Shown: in pieces, positions 33,808 through 44,398 of the stretch | Layout of the letters: each line of letters begins with the position of its first letter | How positions within the stretch are numbered: position 1 is the stretch's first letter | Source of the DNA: Chloranthus sessilifolius | Lineage: Eukaryota > Streptophyta > Magnoliopsida > Chloranthales > Chloranthaceae | Reading direction: 5' to 3' | Assembly (NCBI GenBank): GCA_021018995.1 | Contig: CM037587.1 | Span: 15,005,366 to 15,069,365 of the forward strand | DNA length: 64,000 nt | Made by a program: the position numbers and the translations under genes | Notes under the pieces: model-generated | Databases searched by the model: none | What the model saw: the letters and a program-made list of their open reading frames with translations, nothing else | Told to the model about the DNA's origin: nothing

Positions 33808-36800
33808 ACCACGCACCATCAAAATTCACTTTAAATGCATTAGGCGGAGGCAGAGACCAATTCCCAATAGAGGATGTGTGATCATATATAGGGATCAGAG
33901 ACTTCTCATTAGCAAAATAGAATTCCATCAGGTAATTTCATGCTTCTGCTAAGATAGATAGGGGTTCCCGTGGTTTAGCACCATGTGTAATTCGATTCCT
34001 TTCGTTCAAGATTTCCCAAGCTATAATGAAGGAACGATCTAATTATGATCTTCCTCATTCTTGGTAGAACACCATAGCCTAATCCTTAAGACAGATGTTG
34101 ATAAACGGTTCCACGCTCACCCAAATAAGATAGAAACCAACAGTTGTCCATGTGACAATCACGTAGAGCATGGGCTGTGTTTTCAATTTTATCACCACAC
34201 ATATCACAAACTGAGGATATAGAGCCCATTTTTTTATGTAGAGTAGATCGAACAGGTAAAATATTTTGGCAAGCTCTCCAAGCAAATATCTTTACCTTGT
34301 TAGTTATCCATGAGCCACGCAGATCCTTTTAGAAATTTTGATCAATCGAAGAACGTGGAGAGCTTGCTAAAAATGTCATTACTAGTAGCTAAGAGTTGTG
34401 TAGAAAGTATAATCTCAGCATCCTTCTCCAGAAAGTAATTTCTGATCAAACCTTCATTCCAACAATTTTGGTTTTCCAATATTAAATCGGACACCATGGT
34501 TGGGCCATCTTGCCCTATTGGAGAGAACACCTGAAATGTCGATGCTCTTGGGATCCTTCTGTCATTCCAAACATTGATAGATGACCCATTCCCCACTCTC
34601 CAAATCAGACCATTAGCAATGACATTTTTGGCCGACATAACACTTTTCCACGTGAACGAAGCATTTTCAGGAATTCTAGCCTCAAAAATGGAAGAATTTG
34701 GGAAATATTTAGCTTTGAGTAGCCTACTCGAGAGTGACAATGGGCAAGTGAGAATTCTCCAAATCTGTTTTGCCAACATGGCCGAATTAAATGTGGTGAG
34801 ATCTTTAAACCACATCACCCGATAGGGTATTGGAATGCAAATATCCTTCCATCTTTTCCAATGAATGCCCCTATCCAATCCCTTTTTGCCCCACCAAAAA
34901 CGAGCAATAATAGGCGCTCTATTATGAATGATTAAGGATGGTAATTTGAAGCAACTCATGGTATAAATCCGGGTTGCTTTTGCCACAACTTGATTAAGAC
35001 CTCCTTGCCACCCTTAGATAATAAATTCCTTTCCAGCTTTTCAATTTGTGCCACTCATTTTCTTTAATGTGCTAAAAGACATTTTTCTTAGTTCTACCCA
35101 CTACAAGTGGAAGACCTAAATATTTTTCATGAGGCATTGAATTCTTTATCCGAAGGCAATTATGAATTTTACATCGGAGGCTATTTTGAACATTACTACT
35201 AAAGGACACCAACGATTTATCAAAATTTAGAATTTGACCTGACGCGTCCGCTTAGAGTTTCAAAATGTTCACAATTTCCCCACATTCTATTTCGTCCGCA
35301 TTATGATTAATTATGCTATCATCGGCGAAGAACAAATGGGATATAATCAGGGCTCCTCTACATACACAAATATCATAAATTTTTTGGTTTTGGACTGCAA
35401 GACTTAGGAGATTGGAAAAGACTTTCGCACACACAATGAAGAGGTAAGGAGATAAAGGGTCTCCTTGCCTAGGGACCCTACTAGGTATAATATTACCCAA
35501 AACTTGCCCGTTAATCAAGAACTCAAAGGACATAGAACGGATACAACCCATAATAAGACCAACCCATCTATCACAAAAACCCAATTTTTCCAAAGTTGTT
35601 TCAGGGAAAACCCACTCGACAAGATCATAAGCCTTACTCATATGAGGTTTTAACAAGCACCAACCCTCTTTTCCTTTGCATTTATTTTTTAAAAAATAAG
35701 AAATATCAAAGGCAACAAGAGAGTTGTTGGTGATCAACCTACTTGGAATAAAAGCACTTTGAGTTTTGGATATAGTCAAAGAAGGATGAGTTTAAAATGG
35801 TTTGCCAACACTTTGGAGACAATTTTATAAATAACATTACAGAGAATAATCGGGCGAAAATCAGATAGATGTTTAGAATTTTTAACTTTTGGGATAAGGA
35901 CTAGATGGGTTTTGTTAATCTCAGTCAGATCAAGGTGACCATTTAAATAATCAAGGGCAAAATTTCTCACCGAATTTCCAACTATGTTCCAATATTTTTG
36001 AAAGCATAAAGGGGCATACCATGAGGGCCAGGGGATTTTGTAGGATGCATTTGAAACAGTGCCTTCCTCACTTCCGAAGCAGTGAACTCTTTCACCAATC
36101 CGACATTTTGTTCTTAGGATAGTTTTAGAGATAAATCAGCCAACACCTCATCAATCCGGGTGGGATTTGTCGATCGGAAGAGTTTTGAGTAATGAAATGA
36201 CACCACCCTTTCAATATCATTTGTGATGTTTTCTGTTGCCCCTCTTCATCAGAAAGTACCTCGACCTGGTTCACCTTTTTCCTATAGGTAGCATTGGAAT
36301 GGAAGAACTTTGAATTTTTATCTCCATGCTTTAACCACGTATCTTTCGATCTCTGAAGTAAAAACATTTGTTCCTCTTCTAGTAAATCATCAATAGAGTT
36401 CTTTAGCCTAGTTTCTTCTTGTCTAGTTTGATCAACAGCCCCATTATTAGAAATAATCAAAAGCCAATTGAAAGCTTGTCTAATCAGCTTGTGGATATTA
36501 CCGAATGATTGTTTATTCCAGAATTTAAGTTTGTGGTATTCGAGATTTTGTAACACACATCAATCAATTTGTTTTGAGTCCCAAAAGTCTCCCAGCCAAG
36601 GATCAAAAAATCAGATTTCATTTCAGTTTCGATGGGGACCAAAATCGAAATTTTAGCAGAAATCTTCTCCACAATACATTAAATACCGAAATTTTGAGTT
36701 TTCGTTTCGGTTTCGGTAGAGAATAGAAACAATTCGGCCGAAATCTGAAGATTTCGGCCAAAATTTTGAACCATGCTCCCAACCATCACAAATAACCCCT

Positions 36801-36955
36801 TCACATTGCTTTGAGGTCGTCCACATAGATTCGAATCGGAATGGCCTATGATTGTTCTTCCACTCTTCATTGGTGACCACATCTGAAACACAAATAGGCC
36901 TGTGATCAGATCTTGAGGAGTTAAGGTGGTTTACTTTAACATTTTTTAATGTCAT
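33808..36955 (-). pseudogene. LINE ORF2: endonuclease end, reverse transcriptase, zinc region, RNase H start
   Basis: From the right: SSRSDHRPICVSDV (end of the endonuclease, about 36890), a helix-rich linker with LKHGDKNSKFFHSNATYRKK, RT blocks LVLIPKVKNSKHLSDFRPI and VIYKIVSKVLANH, then VPRQGDPLSPYLF and LFFADDSI (intact FADD). Next are ARFWWGKKG, IWRVGNGSSINVWND, a zinc segment with VCDMCGDKIENTAHALRDC, and NFDGAW of RNase H. Stops and frameshifts break it into about six pieces. It would nick target DNA and copy its RNA there. Confidence 0.85.
36597..36775. mobile_element. hAT-type MITE inside the LINE
   Basis: Ends CAAGGATCAAAA and, inverted, CATGGTTCAAAA form imperfect terminal inverted repeats. 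Flanks are CTCCCAGC (36589..36596) and CTCCCAAC (36776..36783), an 8-bp duplication with one mismatch. The interior is rich in TTTCGG and CCGAAA runs. It is a second copy of the family at 55715..55874. Confidence 0.8.
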
Positions 36956-38472
36956 TCAAGGATGCAATCAATAGTATATGTGCACGGGAATCGAGCACCG
37001 CAATAGGTGAAGAGATGGATTCTCTTTATAAGAATCAAACTTGAGAACTGACAAAGTTACTTAAGGGAAAGAGAGCGATTGGGTCCAAGTGGTTTTATAA
37101 GAAAAAAGAGTGTTCTCCGAAAAGTGGTGGTGTAAGGTACAAAGCACGGTTAGTAGCAAAAAGCTATGCGTAAAATAAAGGCATTGATTACAATGAGGTA
37201 TTTTCATCGGTTGTGAAACACACTTCAATTCAGATTTTATTGTCAATTGTAGCACAGTTAGACTTAGAGTTGGAGTAACTCGATGTGAAAACAATGTTTC
37301 TATACGGTGATCTAGAGGAGGAGATCTATATAAACCAACCTGAAAGGTTCAAGTCTCCTGGAGAAGAGAGGTTAGTGTGCAAACTGAAAAAGTCTTTATA
37401 CGGGTTGAAACTGTCGCCGAGACAGTGGTATAAACGGTTTGACACATTCATGGTAGGCTAAAATTATATTCAAAATGAATACAATAACTATATTTACTTC
37501 AAGAGACTAACAAATGAATCATTTATTTACCTTCTCTTATATGTTGATGACATGCTCATAGTTGTAAAGAGCATGGTAGAGATCAACAAGTTAAAATCTC
37601 AACTTGGCATGGAGTTTGAGATGAAAGATCTTGATGCAGTGAGAAAGATTCTTAGGATAGATATTCAGATAGATAAAAAGAAAAGGCAGTTGTGGCTGAC
37701 ACAGAAGAGTTATCTAGAAAAGGTACTCTCACGGTTTGAGATGGAGAACTCAAAGGCTATGAGTACTCCATTAGCAGCTCACTTCCGTCTTTCGGCTAGC
37801 ATATCTCCTACTACAAATGAGAAGCATGAGTTCATGACTCGTGTTCGCTATGCGAATGTGGTTGGTAGTTTTATGTACGCTATGGTATGCACTCGACAGG
37901 ATATTTCATAGGCTGTTAACGTGGTTAGCAGGTATATGGCTAATCTAGGCAAGGAGCATTGGATGACAGTGAAATGGATTATGAGATACATATGTAGTAC
38001 CAAGGATGTCGGTTTAGTTTTTTATAATGGTACAAGTCATCAGTTATGCAGATACGTAGATTCAGATTATGCGGGTGATTTGGATAAGCGTAGGTCTACA
38101 ACAGGATATGTGTTTATGCTATCAAGTAGTCTGATTAGCTGGAGGTCGATGTTACAAGATACAATGGCTTTGTCTACTACAGAGACAGAGTATATGATAG
38201 TAACAGAGGTAGTGAAAGAAGCATTGTGGCTTCATAAATTAGTTGGTGATTTAGGGATCGCACAAGAAAGTGTTAATGTGTTCTGCGATAATCAGAATGC
38301 TATTCACTTAGCAAATAATCACGTATATCATACTCGTACCAAATACATTGATATACAGTGTCACTTCGTACGGGACGCAATTGAAGATGACGAGATATCT
38401 TTGAGTACAAAGGACAATCCTATAGATATGATGACAAAGGTAGCATCGATGGACAAGACTAAACTTGTTTAG
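36948..38472 (+). pseudogene. copia reverse transcriptase and RNase H, broken
   Basis: The frame begins FKDAINSICARESS and GEEMDSLYKNQT, then KGKRAIGSKWFYKKK, YKARLVAKSYA and DVKTMFLYGDLEEEIYINQP. LLYVDDMLIVV keeps the catalytic YVDD. RNase H shows CRYVDSDYAGDLDKRRSTTG and STTETEYMIVTEVVKEALW and ends at 38472. At least five in-frame stops (for example near 37049, 37171, 37276, 37459, 37909) inactivate it. Gag, protease and integrase are missing because the left part was lost at the LINE junction. Confidence 0.88.
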
Positions 38473-38590
38473 ATTTGATCAATGTTTAGGAGGTTTGAGT
38501 GTCCTCGGGGCACTGGTCGTAGCGGTGATACGAGCATAGCGATGATCGGAAGAAAGATTATATGGTCAAGCTTAGAGCCAGGTGGAGAAT

Positions 38591-39028
38591 TGTTGTTTGA
38601 CTAACTTTGAGGTTAAATTGTAGTTTGACTCTAACTTGGAGGCTGAATTGTAGTTTGACTCCAACTTGTGAGGGCCCAGTTACATTGAGACTCTATATAA
38701 GGCTAGTTTATCTTAGATTGGAAGTAGGATTTGTGTCTTCTATATAAAGGGAAAGCTCTTGGCCAAATTATAGAGTTGAGATATCATTGTAAAACTTTGG
38801 AAAACTTATCTAGGGTTTTGAGAAGAGCTTTGGTGAGGCTTGAGTATTCGTGTAGTTTTGTGTTATTATCAATATAGTGAATCATCATTGCTCATGGATG
38901 TAGGCATATTGCCAAACCGCGTAAATATTGTCTCTTGTGTGTTTGTGATTGATTTTCTTCTATTTTTCTATTCTTATTTGATCGTTCGTCGTAAGATCAT
39001 TGATTAATTTGAAAGCTTCTGCACAACA
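38591..39028 (+). repeat. copia 3' LTR
   Basis: It starts TGTTGTTTGAC after the purine tract GGTGGAGAAT and ends GCACAACA, so the tips are TGTTG...CAACA. It contains TATATAAAG at 38741..38749. LINE ORF1 sequence resumes directly after it. Confidence 0.75.
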
Positions 39029-39269
39029 AGATATTCTCCGCAATTTCATTAACTTTTAGCTTTTTTTTCATATTCCACATTTTTTTGAGAGCCTCTTTGA
39101 ATGCCTCTGAATTGATTCTCCGAGAGCTAATAACTTTTGCAATGAGACAACATACATTAGCCGATAGTATCTCCTCTGAAGTAGCAATGAATTCAATTTT
39201 TTAATTCGGTGTGAGGATGAGTTTCTTCCGAAGATCACATAGTACTACATCCATATTATTATCATCCAT
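39029..39269 (-). pseudogene. LINE ORF1 (Gag-like, DUF4283-type) N-terminus
   Basis: On the minus strand an ATG at 39269 starts MDDNNMDVVLCDLRKKLIL. After a stop comes EFIATSEEILSANVCCLIAK, then RRINSEAFKEALKKMWNMKK and LKVNEIAEN. The pattern K(V)-SRR-N--AF---L---W fits the DUF4283 domain of plant LINE ORF1. It is cut by the copia LTR at 39028. Confidence 0.65.
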
Positions 39270-39415
39270 GATAACAAAACGAAAAAGGAAAATAGACAGT
39301 GGAAAACAAGGACATTCACTCTCCCCAGAAGGAGAGAAAGGATTGAACTCTTACACCAGAGACAGCCAGAGAAGAGAGGAAACTCTCACAGGAGGAGAGT
39401 AAAAAACTAAATACT

Positions 39416-40571
39416 CCCCTCAGATATTCAAGTATATTAGTCTTAAGATAAAGAGATTTGGTTGCATTTGTTTCAGTAAAAGAGTGCCAATTTATATTAC
39501 CAAATTCACAAATGCCATTAAAATTGATCAGCCAATTTATATTACCAAATTCACAAATGCTTTTAAAACTTATCTACCCATAGCGAATCAAGATTGCTTG
39601 AAACTAGTAAATTGTGAACCCGAATTCGAATTGAGTGATCCAAAGAACTAATTAACTTTGATTATTGTTTGGGTAAGTACCATAGAGCCCTATAGTTAAT
39701 AAGAGCCTTCATCAAAACCCTCATCAGTTAGGAAGAATTCGTTCAAAACCTGAATTGTTAAACTTTTCTTTCGACTAAACCCTCTTATCACCCATTCTAT
39801 TTTGCCTTACAAGTACTTGCACTATTTTTTAATTGACTAACTAAAAGTTTTAAGTCGCAGCTATTAAAAAAATAAATTGCGATTGTGATCTAGGGTGTTG
39901 GAATGGGTGAGAAGAAAATCAAAATTCAGATAGATATAGTGATTGATCTTTGACTGTGATCGAGACAGGAATAGACAGTCCTTAAATTACTATTCATCTC
40001 CACACAGCGATCAACAATCAGGCCCAACAAATGTGATTCCGGGATATCACAATCAAAGTTGAATGGCGGTGAACAACTTGTGTTGAAACACTGCTCATAA
40101 CAGGTAATCTCAAAATATGCTCAGTAATAACAAATGAAAAAACAAAAAGAAGATGTATTTATCTCGGTTAAAAAGAAGTCATTAAATAGACTTGAAGTGT
40201 AACTGATACGGCTATTGACCCTACGGACTTCAAGTGATTTTGCATAGTCTAATTCAAAGGGTACGGTGATGGCGAACATAAATTTTTGATGCCCCCGCAA
40301 GAGGGCGGGCTACAAGCCTCGATCGAAAAAGGTGTAGTGACACACTTGGGCCTAAAAATAATGCCCACCAATATGGGACTAAGTTAAAAAGCAAAAAACC
40401 AACAAAAAGTATTTTAAATACTTCAACATAGGGGTTGTCTTTTCATCACTGTTGCAGAACCAAAAGAAAGGACAGTGATCTACTGGTTGTTTTTCATTAC
40501 AGCCGCAAACAAATCGTGCGGCTTTGATACCTTGAAAAACTAGTTTAATCCTTTAAGTTTATGAAAACTTT
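39416..40571. other. intergenic, no gene seen
   Basis: A+T-rich. A near-perfect tandem duplication of about 48 bp (CCAATTTATATTACCAAATT...) lies at 39489..39570. Nothing else could be supported. Confidence 0.5.
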
Positions 40572-40679
40572 CACTACAAAAAAATAGATTATTAGCAGCA
40601 ATTTTTTGCTATTAACAAAAAACTATTAAAGACTATTAGCGACAATTTTTTTGTAATAGTCTTATTTTTTGTAGTAGTG
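40572..40679. mobile_element. CACTA-type MITE
   Basis: The 108-bp element starts CACTACAAAAAAATAG and ends TTTTTTGTAGTAGTG. It is flanked by a 3-bp TTT duplication, the size expected for CACTA transposons. The TTT lies in a T-rich context, so its weight is limited. Confidence 0.75.
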
Positions 40680-40849
40680 TTTCTAAATAATAAAGTGCTT
40701 GAAAAAAGTCTCTTGTTTGATTAGGTGGTTTTATTTATACTTGCCCTCTTTAACATAATATCAAAGAGAGTGAGAAATTTGGAATTGCTTTATTATTAGT
40801 AAGTAAAAGGCAGTTTTTTTTTATGGATAAAAATCATTTACTGATTTGA

Positions 40850-40973
40850 ATCGGAGGATGGAGATTGATTTCCTCCAATCTTCCTCAAGATAGATTTTAA
40901 GATCATGGTGCACCTAATAGGCGGTCAAATGTTGATTTCACATGGCACACATCCCCAAAAGTGACTTAGATCA
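40850..40973. mobile_element. partial inverted-repeat element (copy 2 of the family at 56753)
   Basis: GATCATGGTGCACCTAATAG, ACATGGCACACATCCCCAAA and the preceding TCCAATCTTCC segment match the left arm of 56753..57090. It is cut off at 40973 by the start of the copia-like element. The right arm is not found on the far side of that element. Confidence 0.55.
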
Positions 40974-41351
40974 TGTTCGTACATGTGGTCATGTGACCTC
41001 ATCATTAGAGATTAAAAATCTCATTATGTATTAGTCGGTTACAATTATGTGTTTAATTGTGATTAATCACCGATCATTACGTGATTAAAGAGGGTCGTTT
41101 CTCCTTAAACATTGATGGTATATCCGAGCAGTATATATATGTGGGCTTAACATCCTATTTATGTGTAGAAAAATAATATGTGGTGATAGCACTGCAATGG
41201 ATCCAAGGGCACTAAAGCCAAGGATTGAATAATAGATGCTCGTAAAAAGTCCGCAATGAATCAAGGCAATCAGTAGCCTAGCGGCGCTTCTCTCGGAGAT
41301 CATATGACAGTAGGCAATTGATCAACGATCCAAATTTCACGGGACCTAACA
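40974..41351 (+). repeat. 5' LTR of the copia-like element
   Basis: It is 378 bp, TG...CA, alignable along its whole length with the split 3' LTR (385 bp including one GTTTC copy). Divergence is visible in every line, so the element is old. Confidence 0.85.
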
Positions 41352-42856
41352 ACAGTATCAGATCTTGGTCTCATCATCATCAAGCCCCATCGTTGCCATC
41401 AGCAATGATCATCTTTGGTGACATCCTGATCGTCCGATCATTATCAAGTGAGCATCTTTAATTCACATCTGTTGTTGATAGCTTATAAACTGCATCACCA
41501 TTGATCACCAATCAAGGGCAAACCATCCACTTTGGTTGATAGATTCACTGATTGATTGAGCAATCCATAGCTTCCATCATCACCAAAGACAGAGCAACAT
41601 CACTGACTAGCCGTTGTTGTTGATCATCACCATCTTCTTGTTATCATAAATTACGTGTTGATGATCATCATGTAAATCTTCTTTGGTTGATCATCTTGAA
41701 AGAAAGCAAAATTAGAAGAGGATGAAAGGAGCTTCTAAAAAAAATGTCAGTTTTATTTTATTTTTTCCAAATAATAGAAGATTGTAGAATCTGGTGTTTG
41801 TCATTAATATTAATATTGATATTTGAGATTTAGCATTTCATTAATATTTTTGTTGTTACAATTCTAAATTTCAATCTGTCTGAACCTGTGGTATCCGGAG
41901 AACGAGAGGTACGCTGTTGTACTCTCCAATCAACGATTAGAATTGGTCTCACTGTCAGATTTAAAAAAAAAATGAGAACGGTATATTTTTCGAACCTTAA
42001 TCCCACAAATTTTTTATAGTAAATATATGATGAAATGTCTAGAATAGTGGGAGAATACCAATATTAGTTGATTGGTTTATCGTATGGTGTTTGATTTAAT
42101 TTTTTGAAACGTCCAAATGGACTTATGCAATCGGGTATTGGACATGTTCATGACGGGAAAATCTCTTTTGCGTGTAAAACCTCATGACATGTGAGATTTA
42201 AATGAGGTAAGTCAATAGCCCTCTTCAAATAATTTTTAAATAGGTAGGATACCATGATTGGTTAAAATGTTTGAGAGACTAATTTCTTTAAATGAATTTT
42301 TCAATATAAATTACTGTGCCTAGTATCATAAGTTGACTAGTGAGGCTTGGGTAATATTTTGGCAACCTTATTGGATCAAGTTAGGTCCAACCTGGATTAA
42401 AATGACTGGGTTTCAAGTTGTGTATGGGCAAATTTTAGTAGTGTATGACATGTATCTATTCAAGTCTTTGCCTTATTTCAACAGACTAGTTGAGTCCAAT
42501 CCAATTTACTAATTGGAGCTATCGGGTCAGTCAGGTACAATTTACTTTAATTAAACGAGCTCATCGGCCCATTTGACCAAGTGGGAGATGTAAGTGTGAA
42601 TGTGACCATGCGGACCTTGCACATCTCTTAGGTTGAATATCCATGGTGTTGATAGATAAATCGGCGCAATGCGCATACCCTCATGCCATGTGTAAATTTG
42701 ATTTAATTCTCATTGATTTGAAAATTATATTATTTACTTTTTCCATTAAAGTATATTTCTATATATGTAATTATTTATGTTTCAAATTTCATAAAAACTT
42801 TGGGAATTAAATATTATTATTAATTATGGATAAATAACCCAACTAGTCATTGGGAT

Positions 42857-43136
42857 CATAGTGACAAATTTCATTTTCGGGAATTTTTTGGGGGGGGGTC
42901 ATTTCAATACATTTCGGATTAATTTTGATACTTTTCGAAAAAATTTCAAGAAAGTTTTGGGGATTAAAAATATATATTTAATATTTTTTTAAAATTTTTT
43001 TAAATATTTTAAAAAAATTTACTGAAATTTACCGAAAAATACCGAAAATCGAAATTTTCTCAAAATTTTCCTGAAATTTTCGTTTGACCCCCATTTCGCG
43101 AAATTTCAGCGAATTTCAGCGAAATTTGTCACTATG
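42857..43136. mobile_element. hAT-type MITE with a perfect 16-bp inverted repeat
   Basis: It starts CATAGTGACAAATTTC and ends with the exact reverse complement GAAATTTGTCACTATG. Flanks are ATTGGGAT (42849..42856) and ATTGGGAC (43137..43144), an 8-bp duplication with one mismatch. The interior has TTTTCGG and GAAATTTTC runs. It is related to 50539..50785. Confidence 0.88.
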
Positions 43137-43382
43137 ATTGGGACGAGCATATATACTTAATTGAGACTAAATAACCTAATTAGAAAATAATTGAAATAGA
43201 AAATCTATTTCTTACAAGAAAATATATTTTATTGGCTAATTGTTATTATGTGTGTGATTTATTAGAGGATTAATCGCCTCTAAATGTTTGCATGCTTTTA
43301 TAGCATGTGAGGTAACAGATATATTTTCACGATATTTCAACCGTTGGATTTCCAAAGTTTGATTTGGATCATTAGATGTATA

Positions 43383-43462
43383 ACCCACAAATTAATTGTG
43401 AGGCCAAAGATCATCTATAAAACTCACAAATTAATTGTGAGGCTAAAGATCATCTATAAATT
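43383..43462. repeat. tandem duplication of 39 bp
   Basis: CACAAATTAATTGTGAGG and the following AAAGATCATCTATAAA occur twice, offset by 39 bp, with two differences. Confidence 0.8.
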
Positions 43463-44398
43463 GGATATGTCTTGTGTGTTACTTTATTGATTATATCATG
43501 ATTATAATTTTTTATTATGTCAATGCATGTATTAATTATTTGATATGATTGAACATCTCAGAGATTAAATACTTATAAATAGTGTTAGAAGTAGCACAAT
43601 GAAACACATATAATGTGTACGTAACATGTGCTATGAGCATGTATTGATAGGTATAAAATATTGCTGCTAATTAATAGATAGCTTGGACGCATGATATATG
43701 TCATTAAAGACATGTGAATAAGTGGAGTGCCCATAGAAAAGTGTAATTAATGGATAACTTGTTTTGATCAACTATAGCCATTAATTTGATTTGGCTAAAT
43801 GATCATTATTTTAGCATGATATAAAATCTACAATAGTGAAAATCTCATTGCTAATTGAACTTAAGTTATTATCATGTTGAGAATAAGGATATGAAAAAAA
43901 ATAAAAAATTAACATCAAATTATGTTCTCCTATTTGGAGTTGTTAGGATTTTATTTACCCAAATACTCATATTTAGTAAGCAAAATATTGCGTAATGTGG
44001 ATTTTTTGGGTCATCTAAAACACTTCAGAAAGATTTGAAGTTGACATAACCGATAGGCCTGTGTGCATACTTTGCGAATAGTACAATTAATGTTTGATCA
44101 ATCAATTGTGTAGAATTGATGATACCGCATCTTGGATGTAGTTTAGAAGGGTGAAGTGACTATACGTCATATACCTTCTATGAACTATTGATCCTTTGTT
44201 CCCTCAAAAATAAAAATAAAAATAAACTATTGATCCTTTGTTAAAAGGTATAAGTGTGAAATTTTATTCAAGCATTATATATAGCTTGTTGGACTTTGGG
44301 ATGCTTAAGTCAGTTAATTCCAAAGCACTTAAAATTTTATCATGATTGATTAAATCTACTTCTAGCATGTAAATATCTATGATCAAAGATATTTTTTT

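Larger units (their letters stand above)
26550..39415 (-). mobile_element. L1-type LINE, interrupted by three insertions
   Basis: The 3' end is marked by a T-rich run on the plus strand (26562..26580). Minus-strand order from the right is ORF1 start (39269), then, after the copia insertion, the endonuclease end, RT, zinc region and RNase H. Insertions are a copia element (about 36948..39028), a hAT-type MITE (36597..36775) and the Athila-like element (27009..33807). Most of ORF1 and the endonuclease were lost at the copia junction. The 5' end near 39415 is approximate and no target duplication was found. Confidence 0.75.
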
